Assembly: GCA_029641185.1 (NCBI GenBank)
Contig: JAPWGK010000001.1
Location: 3,422,501 to 3,486,500 of the forward strand
From: Pseudofabraea citricarpa
Lineage: Eukaryota > Ascomycota > Leotiomycetes > Helotiales > Dermateaceae
Direction: 5' to 3'
DNA: 64,000 nt
Position numbers and translations under genes: made by a program. This document shows, in pieces, positions 25,876 through 37,926 of the stretch. Positions within the stretch are counted from its first letter, which is position 1. Each line of letters starts with the position of its first letter. The notes under the pieces were generated by a model that saw nothing but the letters and a program-made list of their open reading frames with translations, had not been told where the DNA came from and searched no databases.

Positions 25876-27347
25876 GACACTAAGGTAGGACAGAGTGACA
25901 TGCCGACCAATCTAGGGGTTCTTTCTCGTCGTCTTGTTTCCTCTCTCTCCTTGGCTCTCCCCCGTTCTCCTCTGGGACGTCGCTTTAGCTTTCCGGGCTG
26001 GTATGGTATGGTCACCTGGCTCAGTGATGGATGGGTATCCACAACAAGAACAAACAGCCTTCTGTGGCAGCTGGATGGAGCAAGTGCCATCAGAATCTCG
26101 ACAAGCATGAAGAAAAGAAAAACAGCGGACGGAGTATTGGCAAGGCCGTCTGAGTCCGTAACATACTGTACGTACCTCCTCTCCTCTCCAGCCCAGCCAA
26201 GGAGGAAGCCTCACCCACAGACTCACAGCCGCGCACAACAAGGACGCCTCATCACAGGTACAGCATCTAAAAATACGTCGTGCCCATCGATCTCCCCCAC
26301 ACGAATCAATCAATCAATCTCCTTCGCGCCCATCTATTCTTTCCACGTGTTTCCTCGTCACCCATTACTCTCCGTTCCGTTCTGAAACCGAGTGCCGCTT
26401 TGTTTCGTTTATACATGCCACTCCTCCCCCACCCACTCTACCTCCCGCTCGCTTAATTCATCCCAAGTCAGACGGACAGACAGATGGACAGACAGACACA
26501 GACCAGGTGGGCTCACCGGCTCAGCCACTTCCTCGCTCCTCGTTCCTATTCTTCCCCCTCCTACTGTGCCATCCCGACTCCTCTCGGTAAAACAAAATCA
26601 CTACATCATCGTTCCAAGTAGACGGTCGATGGTAAGGTAGACAGATGGATGGGTACGGTACGGTACGGTGTTGTACTGCGCCTCAAGTAAACAAAAGAGA
26701 GGGGGTAATATATCCGAGGGGGCAAATAAGAAAAAAAGGGAGAGGGAATCTATTTTGGTAAGAGACAGAGATAATGCGACCAAAGAAAAGTAGAGGGAGT
26801 GAGTGTCTGAATGATTATTTGTGCAAAAACAAAAAGAAGTAGTAAAAGAAGAAAAAAAAGAAAAAGCCCGAATAAATGTACAGGACAATGCGAGCTGCGC
26901 AAGGCACACGAGGGAAGGAAGAGAGTATTTTTGGTTTGTATGGTTTGTTTGTATTTGTTCTGATGTGATCTGGTGTGGATCTTCGTCCTACATGTGTGTA
27001 GTTCTATATCTAATTCTCTGCCCGAGCAGAAGCAAAGAAAACGTGTTCCTCCAATGGGTATCTCCTCTGTTCCTTGTTTCCGCGAGATAAAAATGCCTGC
27101 CATGATCGTGTGCCAGCAGGTGCAAAACTCCTCCAGGGAAACCTGAAATCCATAGTGATGGCCCCCATCTCCAGATGCCCAAGTCCCACCCCCCAAACGC
27201 CATGCTAAATTCGCGAGATGCTTCGTACTAAAACCCTTCCCATATGTCCTACATGTTTTGTTTCCTCTCTTTCCCTCCTTGGTAGCGCCCAGAATAAAAA
27301 ACTCCTGACATGTTCCTGATGATGTCCTTCATACATGCTTCTTCCCT

Positions 27348-28847
27348 TTACTTTCCGACGATGTGATCTCCCAAGTAGCTCATCTCATTCATCAATTGCT
27401 GTAGTGCGTTCAAGGTCTCTTGCTCTTCGGCCTCGGTTCTAGTTGATCCGGCCAGTGCTGGATCTCCAAAGGTGATGCGGTGATCTTGTGGTGTGGTTTT
27501 TCTCAAGGTTTGCTCCGAAGCGTACTCCCCCTCCGGAAGGCTGTAGCCGTTGAATCCACCATTGTACTCCCGGGTGGTGTTGTCCTCATACTCGTCAAGG
27601 AACGAGTAAGTAAGCTCTTCATCCATGTACTCAGAATCATCATTGAATTCGGACATCTGTCCCTCGCTGAAATCAAATGATGAGTCAGTTGGCGAAGTCA
27701 TGGATGTGGAAATTGTGCTAGTTGAGAAGTGAGAACGTGGGAGTTGTGCAGGGTCAACTCTAAGTCGCAGTGGTTCAGGCTCAACTGGCGACTCTGGTAG
27801 TTCAGGTAGTGGCTTGTCAAACGAACTGCGGTTGTAGGAGAGTGGAGGGAGTGGCGAGCGGAGGCTAGGTGGTGGAGAGAGACGAGTAAGTCCTGCTCCA
27901 GAGTTCATGGACAGATGCGACAATTGAGTCGCAAAGTTGTCATCGTCCTCCATATCCTCCTCGGTGATATCATCCGGAATGAGAACATCAGAGCTGTGGT
28001 GTGAGCTGCGCTCCGACTCAAATGTTTGACGTGCTGGTGATAGCTCTTGACGAGGGGATCTCATAGACCTAAGAGAGCCATCGCGCCCTGGGAGGGAGGC
28101 GACTCTCCTATGCAAGTCCGTCCGACTCGTCAAGATAGGATAGCTGATATTAGCATCGCCCTCGGTTGACATGCTCGATGATGGAGCTCGGCCTCGACGG
28201 TCGGTGGTGTCCGAGGATGTTGATGGGCGACGAGCGAAGAACATCTTTGGCGACCACGGCGACGGTGAGTGCTTGTCAGACTTTGGCGAGAGCGATCGTG
28301 CTGAGCGCTTGGTGGCGAGCGACGAGGCCGAGGGCGATGTGTTGGAACGATGCATGCTGCTGGCCGGGATCTGTGGAGGTGGTCTGGGCGTCACGAACTT
28401 ATCGGCAGGGTTCATAGTCTTGTAATGTCCGTTGCTCAATGAACTCAGAGATCCGCTTCGAAGACGAGGTGACTGAATTTCCACAGGTACCGAGAGCAGA
28501 TTCACAGGTTGGCCCGGGAGGAAGGGACAATATGTAGTCGAGGGCAGCGAGGCATCGTGGAATTCAGTGCCATCATCGAGTTCGTACTATATATAAAAAT
28601 CAGCCTGTGCGTTTCAGATTCGGATAGATGAAGGCGTACGTAGTAATAATATGTGCAGCCCATTTTCAAACCACCGTTCCTTCGGGGGATTGTTTCTCCC
28701 TCGCCATCGCAGATGATGTCCTCGAAGGCGTAGCATCCCCGCCACTGCCCGCGGGCTCGTCTACTATCGCGCTCCATGGGATAATGTTTCGTGAAATTAT
28801 CCCAAGACCCGATCAGGTGAACGGATTGTATAGATGAGGATGTCTGA
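27348..28847 (-). CDS. Protein with CBM48/AMPK-beta-like domain and long disordered tail (5' end unresolved)
   Basis: Two exons are clear on the minus strand: about 28847-28640 and 28586-27348, joined by a GT..AG intron with phase kept. The first contains VHLIGSWDNF, YPMERDSRR and GQWRGCYAFEDIICDG. The junction yields TYYYYYELDDGTEFHD, followed by PSTTYCPFLPGQPVN. Gly-Ser-Trp-Asp-Asn-Phe, then a G-x-W strand and Y-x-Y-x-Y-x-x-DD-x-x-x-HD, is the layout of CBM48 and AMPK-beta glycogen-binding domains. This assignment is by pattern, not search. About 390 residues of Ser/Pro/Arg-rich tail follow, with many Ser-Pro sites and an acidic end. At least one upstream exon with the ATG is missing; an acceptor (ctag) sits just upstream at 28848-28851. 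Confidence 0.72.
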
Positions 28848-29422
28848 CTAGGGCTGGTCAGTCATGTGAAACCAAAAGAGATGCTGACAAGATGGATAGA
28901 CAAGCTCAAGAGATGAGGATTGTTTGGGAGCTTGGGATCCTGCCAGACTTATATTGACCGTCGACGGCAAGTAGATCGTCGATTCCCACGAGTTAAAAAC
29001 TGCCCACTTGCAATTGTTTCGCAAACGGAAAGATCAGCGTCATTGCAAAGCTCTGGCAAACTTTGATTGCATGAAAGATGGGGTATAGAGCATTGGGGTG
29101 GAGGAAGTGCTCCTCCGAGGCTGTCAACAGCAGAAGCCCGAACAAGCCAATGCCAATGGTCTTGGCACCTCACTGCCTTGTCCGCACTGTCAATCCGGAC
29201 TCTTTGCTTAGAGTTCGCGAACCACACCTCGCATTTGTCGACACTTCTGCCTTTCTGCTCACTTGATGTCAGACGCACCGTCGTTAAGCCCAGCCACTGA
29301 GCCCGAACTTAACGAGAATTGAAAGTTTCGCAAGTGTCCCGCGCTAGAACCTTCTCATGCCCAACGCTCCCAGGGCTCCAGAAGGGCTCCAGGAGGGTAC
29401 CGCTGCGGAAACATCGAGGCCG

Positions 29423-29451
29423 TAGAGCCCGCAGAGCCCGCAGAGCCCGGG
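29423..29451. repeat. Nine-base tandem repeat (gcagagccc)
   Basis: Three near-perfect copies in intergenic DNA, the first with one substitution. Confidence 0.8.
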
Positions 29452-31735
29452 AGATCACATCGACGAGCAACGAGCAAAGCTTCTGTGCGGTATAGGGTAA
29501 GTGGCAAGTTATGAAATCTTGGGGCTTACAGCATGAAGGTCATCAGTGTGGTATCCATCTTGCTGCCGGTTTACGTCTCGGACCAGCCAAGAGAAAGAAG
29601 ATCGAGCGATATTTAATGTTGGGCCTATGTCAAGTGTTGTCGTTGCGGTTAGGCGCATCGTCAGGTATCTGGTGCAACAATGTATCCGAAGCCTGAGTGG
29701 TTCGTCCAGAGCAGAGAAAGCCCGAGAAGTAGATTTGGGCCCCTTTGGATTTTCGAATGAGTTTGAGATGTCCTCGGGTTTGAGGAACAAGTTTGGGTGA
29801 AGGTCAGTGTCGTTCGTGGGTTAGTGAAGCTCGATCCCAATGCGCTGTACTGGTGGTTGACGGTAGTGGTGGTGGTTCTGGAAATTGACGACTTCAGACG
29901 GTGGCCGAACCCAGGCCTGTGGTCACCAAGTTGATCGAGGTGTGGCCCCCTAAAGCGTTCAGCGCACTCGGAACCGCACCGATAATATGCACAGGACGTC
30001 GTTTATGCTTTGGTTCTAGAGAGTTTTTGTGCTGTGTGTTGTGTGGTGTTTGATGCGATTTGCTGGGTGCTGGTCAGGTCCCAACCCGTCCGTGTGCAGC
30101 AGGTCGAGTGCAGCAGGAGTGAACTTTATGTCGAATACCAGATCATTGGAAAGGAACCAGGAAATGAGGTGGATCTCGGAATTCAGACGCACCACGACGC
30201 TACTGTATTGCAACTAGCAACAATGGGTGCTGGTACTGTACTGGGTGCTAGGTGCCGAGAGAGATGTCTGTGTGGTCGGGAAGCTGTGTGGTGATTCGGG
30301 ACTATGGATGGATGTGGATGAGCCTGGGAAGTTGGAAGAACAATGGCGGCGACGCTGAAGAGTACAGTAGCAGCGGTAGTAGTAGTATTCTGGGCTGGTC
30401 AACAGAGCACAATAGCAGTCGCAGTGACGTGTAATAAGGCAGGTCAACGGCTTTAAGACTTGCTTCCCGGCGCAGGAGGAGGCGGCGACAGTAGCAGACA
30501 GTGCTGGAGGCGGAGCGGTATCATCGGTACGGAGTGATATTATTTGGTCAACGCGCATTCATGCAGAGGAACTTAGGAAGAGACATCATCATCTTGTAGG
30601 GCAACAGTAGGAGAACTTGAGAAGCAGGATGCGCGAGGCAAGGCGAAGTTGGTTGAAATGAGCAGTCTATGAGGCTTCGGGCTTGCAGCTGCTCGCTCCA
30701 ATAGTGAGTGCAGTAGTTGCTGCCCTCGTTCTTGCTCCAAGTTCCCTTGCCCCAAGAACAGCTGAACAACCAAAACCTTAACGCCCGTCCATGTCACCAA
30801 TCAATCGCCTGGTGCGAACCACTACCCGCCTATGCATAATCTCACTACCAGTGACCAGACTGGAGATGATTAGTTGTTGTTCGCATTCGCACGTCAATCA
30901 TCGACTTGTCCCAATAGCCTCGTTGAGTCGTTGAGCGACTCTGTGGTCATCTTTTCTTGCTGGTCAATTTTTCTGGTCAGTTTCATCTGTGACGTCGTGT
31001 TCTTTTCGCTGCCATGCCACTCGTTCAGCCAGCCATGAGATGCAGGGACTGGGCCGATCATGGGCCATGAATATATAAGATTGACTGGGGGCAAAAGTTG
31101 GCTGTTAGTTGGATAAGCGACCGAATTCACGTCTTGCAGAGTCTTTCAGAGCCCGCTCTCGCTGAACCACCGGTGTGCAGGCTCTTGTCTGGCGAAGATT
31201 GGCTGGCAAATTGAGGTTTCTCATAGAGCCAAGCTCAATCAAAGGGCTGAGTCGGGAGCCATCTCTGAATCTCAGATTGATTTCCACGACTGGATCAAGA
31301 TAGAGGTGGCAACCGAGATGGGTAACCGAGTTTCCCGGTGCATGTTTGATCTGCTGTAGGGATCATGCGCTGCAGTCTGGGAAGAACGAACACCCTCGGG
31401 GCCGATGGGTGCTGAATACGTGACGGGGTGGAAATAAGGCCTGCTGCAGCTGCGTCTTTCGGGATAGTTGTGGCCAAAACCAGGAAATGTCTGGTGGTGT
31501 CCAATTTCGTTAATCGTGATGTGGTGCTCAGTGGAGGTGGTGGAGGTGGTGGTGGCACCGTGGCACAATGGCAGTCGAAGAGGATGCCGCAAGCCGAGTG
31601 CCATGTGGATGGAGCAGAAGAGGGGTCGCTGGACTGCGAGGTGAAGAAAGAAGACGCGAGTGTTGAGCCCAGGTGGTGGTGCAATAATATCGAGATGAAC
31701 TTGGAGATTGCACTCACTCTGAACCAAACGAAATG

Positions 31736-31766
31736 CCTCTCTAGTCTCTAGTCTCTAGTCTCTACC
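31736..31766. repeat. Seven-base tandem repeat (tctctag)
   Basis: About four copies of a seven-base unit in intergenic DNA. Confidence 0.85.
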
Positions 31767-33028
31767 CCTGAAGTCGCCAGTTATCGCCTGTCGCGTTCTT
31801 CTTCAGCTTAGGCCTCCCCCTCTCTCTCGCTGAGCAATTGGTTGGGGGGGGAGGGAGAGGGGGAGTTGTAATTCTGCAGACGGCGGGCGCTAAAGAGAGA
31901 TTGTTAATTGTTAAGGTCCTAAATTCGCCGACCCGGTACCGTAGATTCGCTCGAGCCGCTTCTTCGATGGCACTATTGGCTTTCGCTTCTGCGAGCGCCA
32001 GTTTCGCGTGCTGCAGAGTACTTCACCACTTCACCACTTTAACCATCTCACTACGGTACTACATCTACCTCACCAAAGTCACCAAAGTCACCACCTCACC
32101 ATCTACGGCCTCTTCCGCTGACCCTTAGGAGAGTTGGGAGAAGGGTCGAGCACCGTCTCGTGTGCCACCCGTGATTCGTCCCACGACACCGGTACGCATC
32201 AAAGGGTCCTCGCAAGGCTACCAACCAGCACCGAGTTGGGACAGAGCATTGTTGAGATGCAGTCTGGTGCAGAAGCAGACGCAGGCACATGCACATGCAC
32301 ATCCGGCCCAGGCCCTCGACCGTACCGTATGAAGTTTATCGTGGCCCTTACAGGCTCACAGCACCCTCAGCCTTTTGACTTTGTCTTCGGTGCCTGGGTC
32401 AGGCGCTATGAATAGGATAGGCCTTTGAGTGCCGAGTGCGAAGCCGTTACGGGCCACAACCTTTTTCTCCCTGGCATCCCTTCGTCCCTGGCAGGTATGG
32501 AGCATCGATTGCACCAGGTCGGCCTGCTCCATGAGCCGAATCTCCAATGTCCTGTACAGGAATGACTCTTTCGTGGCATGCTCAAGATGAATCAGCAGGC
32601 CCGCATTACATTACATTCCGATCGCATATGCGTATATGCAGATGGCCGACTGACCCTTGCTGCGGTTCCCGTTAACATGCTATTTAGACTTTGCTTACCC
32701 CAGGGCGCTTGGTGCTGCAGTTCTTGGGTTTGATCTCCCAGACAACTCTCCTCTGTGGAGAAGGCTCTGAGGTCTTTTCGCTTCAGGCATACCTGTGGAT
32801 GTGTTCCATATTAGAGCTTGTTATCATCAGGCTCTACGCGAACGAGACCATGCCTTGATGCTGGTTAGAATTATATCTCGTCTCAGCGGCCTCAGACCGA
32901 AGGCATCGCATTGCATGTGGAGTCATTGAGCTCAAGATTCTCTTGTTCGGAACAATCAGTTGTATTGGATACTGAACTATGATATTTACATCCAGTTTTT
33001 CCTCCACCTCGTGGACTTGAGTGGTCTC

Positions 33029-34469
33029 CTAAGTACCTACCTCAAACTCAAAAGCATATGCAGTCTCAAGATCAGTTTTGTAGATTGGGAAAGTTACACT
33101 GTCTCCAGAGTATTCATGCCCATAGTATCCAAGGTCATTCGGTCCATCGACCCTTCCGAAGTGGCCGCCAGTGAAGGGAAATCCCCAAGTGTGGATGTTT
33201 AATGTCCCGCTCTCTGGGAGACCGACAGCTGATAGACCGTTGATGGTGACTTGCCATGTGCCAGTTTGGATCCGCACACCCGTCAAGACTCTGACCAGGT
33301 CGCTGCCGACCGTTGCATAAGTGTCAAGCAGAAGGTCGGCAGATGGCAAAGTTCCAACTCGGTGACCGGTCATATTCAAGTTGTAGTACTTGTAGACTTG
33401 ATACTCTCCGTTGCCGAAGTAGCCACCGCTGGTAGGATTCGATGTATCTGTCTTCGAAAGGAGTGAAGCAAGGAAGTCATGTAGTTGGGTACCCGACAGC
33501 CAATTCCCCCGCAGACCAACTGCGTTGACTCGTTCAAGTTGCGAGATCCACCACGTAATACCACTGGGATTTTGTTCGGCGTACGTAGCGTACTCGTCGA
33601 TGTTGAGATCCTTGACTGGCAGATCGTAAGTGTTTAATATGTCGTACAACCCTCCTTGAGCAGACAGCAAGTCTCCACCACCACCTTCCATATGCCACAC
33701 CCACTCATCGGGAATTGTCCCATTCTGCTTGACAAAGGCCGCGAAGTTAACCCACCAAGCATTGCTGAGAGATGGCTCACCCGCTGAGGCTGGGCCGATC
33801 AAGGGAACACCAGGTAATTCAGCTCTCAGTCTGGGATATGTTCTTCCCCACAGCTCAAGATATTGAGCCTGGTCTCGTTGCCAGAAGAAGGACAAGTCCG
33901 GTTCGTTCCAGATGTCAATGGACAAGCCCTCTGTGGCATCATTTGCTTTGATGTCAGAGATCCATTGTGTCAAGTAAGTGTCCCAGCTGCTCCAGTCTCC
34001 ATTGTCACCTGGATAGGGCGCTGAGGAGTTCTGTGTACCATCTGCACCCCACAGATCATGGATGAGGAAGATGAACGGGGCCCCGTATTTCCTGCTTGTC
34101 CTGTAATTTGACAACGCGGATGCAAACCGGACCTGGTCACTTCTGTTAGGTAGGCTGTCGAATTGAGACCAGTCTGCAAGAGTTCTTTCTTACCTTGTAT
34201 TCATTGAAACCCCAGATCCATCCTCGGCCGGGAGCACCAACTTGGGCCCCACCAGCTCGCATATAATTGAATCCTATGTCGGTATAGAAGTGGTCGGGAA
34301 TCTGGTTTGCGGTATCAGGGATCCCATAGAGAATTCCTGAGGCCAAATGAGCCGGTGTGCCGGTATTGTTGCTGAGGTTCACCACGGACGTCCCAGCTAC
34401 TTGCCTAGCTTGCGCCTGTGGGTGTGCAGCCACCGAGGCTGCAAACAACAGAGGGAGGATTGAATACAT
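33029..34469 (-). CDS. Secreted clan GH-A glycoside hydrolase, GH39-like
   Basis: Two exons on the minus strand, 34469-34194 and 34132-33029, encode 459 residues. MYSILPLLFAASVAAHPQAQA is a signal peptide, so the enzyme is exported. GFNYMRAGGAQVG and APFIFLIHDLWG are early barrel strands. DIWNEPDLSFFW carries the clan GH-A acid/base glutamate (about E169), and LNIDEYATY a likely nucleophile (about E272). The C-terminal 120 residues form a beta-sandwich-like region, as in GH39 enzymes. Fungal relatives are usually filed under GH39, but xylosidase or arabinosidase activity cannot be told from sequence. A donor-like GTAGGT at the stop leaves open one further intron. It lies next to GH127 on the same strand. 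Confidence 0.82.
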
Positions 34470-35629
34470 GGCGAGGTAACAATTGAAGACGAGAGAAGGC
34501 TTACCCCGACTTACGGACGACCTCGGCGCTCCTTTTATAAAGATTCAAATATGGCAAAAGCAAAAAGAGGAGAATATGGCTGCCATGACGAAAAAAAAGT
34601 TGCTCTTCGGGCATCGCACCCCAGCTCTTCCCCACATCCCATAGTTCGTATAGCTGTTTATACACCAATCAGGGGGGCAGAAGACCGGGGAAGAAAGCTG
34701 TGCCTGGAGATGCTGTTGGGCTTATTGGGAAAAGTGGCAGCGAGGACGGCAGTGAAGCTTGCTTGGAGTTGATGAGCTCTTGGGTGCCGAAGTGTCGTGA
34801 CCACAACCACAACCCCACAATTTGACTCCGGTGGCTCGACAAGACTCTTCTCCAAGCGGTGCGCTGCCCCATTGGTGCGCATACCCAACAAGCAATTGAC
34901 TGTCGATTAGTGCCCGGTCGCCAGTGCAGGTGGCTGGGAAACCCATCGGATGTGGTTGTGCTCGTGACACATGTCGAATATTAAATGCGGAGGTGAGGCG
35001 AACTCCTGGAGATGGCCCGTTGCTGTACTGTACTGTACCTGTCGGCCAACTCAGCCTGCACGTACCCTTTGTGCATAGAGAACGTGCTACCCATGGACAA
35101 CCACAAGACTCTGGCCTCGTGGGACAAGTTTGTCGCGAATCCTAGTCGTTGTCCTTGTGCTTCTAGGCCGACTGTTGCTGCTGTCTGCTATTCATACGTT
35201 AACTGTTTGTGGACCAACTTGCGGCTTGGCTACTTGGCTACTTAATGATGTTTGTTTACTACTTTGCGTCACTCATGGTTCGTGGGTCGCCCAATGAGGT
35301 TGTCCATGTTTCACCGGGTCTTAGTCGCGAACATATGGTCTGTGGCATAGCTCTCAAGACTTACTACATATACAGGCATAATACCTGAGATCTGTCTCAT
35401 TTGGTCTGTGGCACCCGAGGTGGGCAAACTCTCATGACTTAACATATATGATACCTTAGGTCGTGTCTCAGCGCGACTTCCTCATTGTGTACGACATCTC
35501 GCAAGAAAACCACGAATGAGCTTAGGTACTAGATATAACGCACTCAAGCCACTGACGCTGATGTTATAATATCTTAAATGTCACAATAATCAAAGCATCG
35601 AGCTTGTGCTAGTCACAATTAGACAATCT
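34470..35629. promoter_or_regulatory. Upstream region of the GH39-like gene
   Basis: On the minus strand TTTATAAAAGG (34531-34541) lies about 65 bp before the start and is a good TATA box. CCCCAC at 34630-34635 fits the CreA/Cre1 repressor consensus on the minus strand. A TGTACTGTACTGTAC repeat sits at 35024-35038. No gene is visible between here and the GH127 stop at 35630. Confidence 0.5.
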
Positions 35630-37926
35630 TCATTTCCTTTGAAGACCCACTCGCATGTGGCCTTTTCCTCCTCGGTTAGCTCGTAGACTGTACGGGATGA
35701 AGACCAATTTCTCCACGTCTGCTCTTCTTTCATTGCCAATAGACGAGGCGAGAAACCCAGGAGCAGCAGCTCCATCAATTCGCAAGAAGGATGCAGCATT
35801 GTGAGCTGTTAGTGCAACATATGGTTCCTTTGCATCGGACTCCGTGATATATTCTTCTGTGATGGTGGTGGTCGGATCGAAGAAAAGGGTCTTCCCAGGT
35901 TTAAATTAATCAAATGTGCCTTCATTCATATGGTGGTACATACCTTAAAATGGTCCTCCACCCAAGGATTATCAACGTCTTCGACACAGTATACCAGGGG
36001 GCCTCGAGCAAGAGCAACTACGGTTTGATTGGTGTATGGGTGAGGTGTCACGAATCTCGTCTTTGTTGGAATACTCAGACGGAAGTTTGGGTTGGTTTTA
36101 AGCCAATCTGAAGATAATTTCAAGTATCCCTTCTCAATTGAAGGACTTGGATATTCTGGGGTAATCTGTGTTCTCTGAGCATTGTCATCTCGTCGAGATG
36201 ATTCCAGCTTACCTTCCAGTCCTTGGCCCAGCTAGGAATACGCAGCTTGATGTTGGTATTTATGTCTTCTGGGATTCGAACCTCGAAGTCAATATCACCG
36301 TCCCAGGGCCAGTTTGACTTTTGTTCAAGCTCAACTACGCTTTCACCAACAGGGACTTTCAGAACTGCGGAACTGTACAAGTGTACGTTCACGTCGACGG
36401 ATTTCTGACTCTCGTCTACGTTTGACGTCCAGAGATATCCACCTCCCAAACTCAGTATTTGGTCAGAAAAAGTGGCGAGTTTGAATGCTTACCAATATAG
36501 CCCAAGAGTCGAGTGACATTTGGAGGACAACAGGCACACGTAAACCACGCAGCTCGTCTAGAGAGATCTGTATCACTGGAGGCAAGCTGGTTTACGTACG
36601 TGAATTGCTCTCCGCTGGTTGACATGCCGGTCATAACGGCGTTGTAGAAACACAATTCCATGATGTCGCCATATTTTCCATCCAGATCAATCTACCATCG
36701 GTCAGCATGGGCTTCAAGAATACACAGGGGTATATTTGCCTGGAGAAGTCGCTCCGCAAGCATCATAACACCAATTGCCGCACATGTTTCTGCATAGCAA
36801 CCGCCGTCATCAGTGCTTTGGGGCAGGAAATAGTCAATCCCGAATCCTTCCCATTGCTTTTGAGCTCCTATTCCTCCTGTCAGGTACATCTTCCTCTCGA
36901 CCATATTTGACCACAACCGTTCCAGTGCATCCTTTTGTGCCTTGTTCGTCGCCGTGTCTTCAAGTCGACAGAGGTCCGCAACTGCTGTAAGGAGATACAT
37001 CGCACGAACAGAATGGCCTTCTATGGTTCCTTGTTCAATGATTGGTTGATGTGCCTGCTGGTAGCTAACTGCTGTCAGTTTCCATGCTTTCCAAATACAT
37101 GCACACGGGACTTGCCTGTAAGGTTGCTTTCGAGGATAATAATCTGGCATTTCATGCTCACGATCTCCTCGAACTTCAGCTTCCACATCATAGTAATGGC
37201 GACCATCTTGCCCAGTTGGGTTCCCACGCTCAGTCAAAAAATATCGAGCAAGTTGCAGGTGTTTGGCATCCTTCGTCCGGTCATACAACCGGAGAAGAGC
37301 AAGTTCTATCTCGGGATGGCCAGGATATCCATGTTTTTGATCTTCTCCAGCCCCAAATGTCTTGCTGAATAATTCTACATACTTTACGATTGGTTCTAGT
37401 AACAAGTTATTTCCATAGAAGCTTTGGTGGGCAAGTGCCGCTTCGATGAGATGTCCTGCGTTGTATCTTGTTTGGAGATAAGTTTTATGAAAGTCTGGGT
37501 CGAATATTGGAAGTCTTACAACTCGTGAAGGTCTCTCAAATTGCTGAATCTGCCTTTCGGTTCTACTACAGTGAAGTGGATATTTAGATATCCATCTGGT
37601 TGCTGGGCAGATCGGATCATATCAACCAGCTCCTTTACTGCCGAATCAATTTCTTCGTTCTTCTGCCAAGTCAGAAAGTAACAGGCACCCTCTATCCATT
37701 TTGCCACGTCGGAATCCCAGAAAAGGTGGTTAGGCACTGGCCAGACATCAGGTGTGTCGCTGTAAGAAGAGTGCCATTTCAGTTTAAAAGCATCGTATCG
37801 ACCCGTTTCTTTGAGGACCTTCAGTTGGTACAATATCGTTGTCGCGTACACCACGTCTCGCTTTCGGCTGATGAAGCTGGGCGATGAGAAGCTCGTCTGC
37901 TGAAATGTCGTCTGGGGATACGCCAT
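35630..37926 (-). CDS. GH127 beta-L-arabinofuranosidase, intracellular
   Basis: Seven exons on the minus strand: 37926-37520, 37466-37116, 37064-36740, 36691-36493, 36442-36213, 36165-35944 and 35890-35630, giving 664 residues. Introns 2 (37115-37065) and 3 (36739-36692) have GC donors. The GH127 centre, a zinc-bound Cys3-Glu site known from the bifidobacterial enzyme, is complete: AETC supplies E345 and C347, and FTCACCPPN supplies C415 and the nucleophile C416 or its neighbour. Other landmarks are LYNAGHLIEAA, GIDYFLP, KLRIPSWAK, ALARGPLVYC and FIPYSLRANRGGKGHMRV. There is no signal peptide, so it should cleave imported beta-L-arabinofuranosides in the cytosol. It is divergent from a sugar porter. 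Confidence 0.92.

Larger units (their letters stand above)
23850..27347. other. 3.5-kb gene-poor region between convergent genes
   Basis: Both flanking genes end here, so promoters for them are not needed. The sequence is rich in pyrimidine tracts, a TTC microsatellite (25118-25143), an ATCG/ATCGT tract (25839-25875) and GACAGACA-like repeats near 26470. Open frames near 24023-24382, 25900-26385 and 26821-27090 lack good starts or known motifs. Long 3' UTRs or an unrecognised noncoding transcript are possible. Confidence 0.45.
28848..33028. other. 4.2-kb region upstream of the CBM48-like gene, no second gene seen
   Basis: It should contain the missing first exon(s), leader and promoter of the CBM48-like gene, and the 3' end of the glycosidase gene at 33029. 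It holds several short tandem repeats: a nine-base gcagagccc triplication (29423-29451), tctctag repeats (31736-31766), a tcaccaaag triplication (32070-32096) and a cacatg triplication (32288-32302). Open frames near 30010-30290 and 31272-31727 have no recognised motif. Confidence 0.45.

Noticed and set aside
25900..26385. Open frame of 161 codons in pyrimidine-rich DNA
   Set aside because: The product is Ser/Pro/Arg-rich low-complexity text reflecting the CT-rich sequence, with overlapping frames on the other strand.
31272..31727. Overlapping open frames on both strands around 31.3-31.7 kb
   Set aside because: No motif, low-complexity His/Thr/Ser stretches caused by a GGT-type repeat, and no splice-linked coding neighbours.
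36265..36285. gattcgaacc string resembling a tRNA B box on the minus strand
   Set aside because: It lies inside an exon of GH127 (FEVRIPEDIN region) and no tRNA stem pairs around it.
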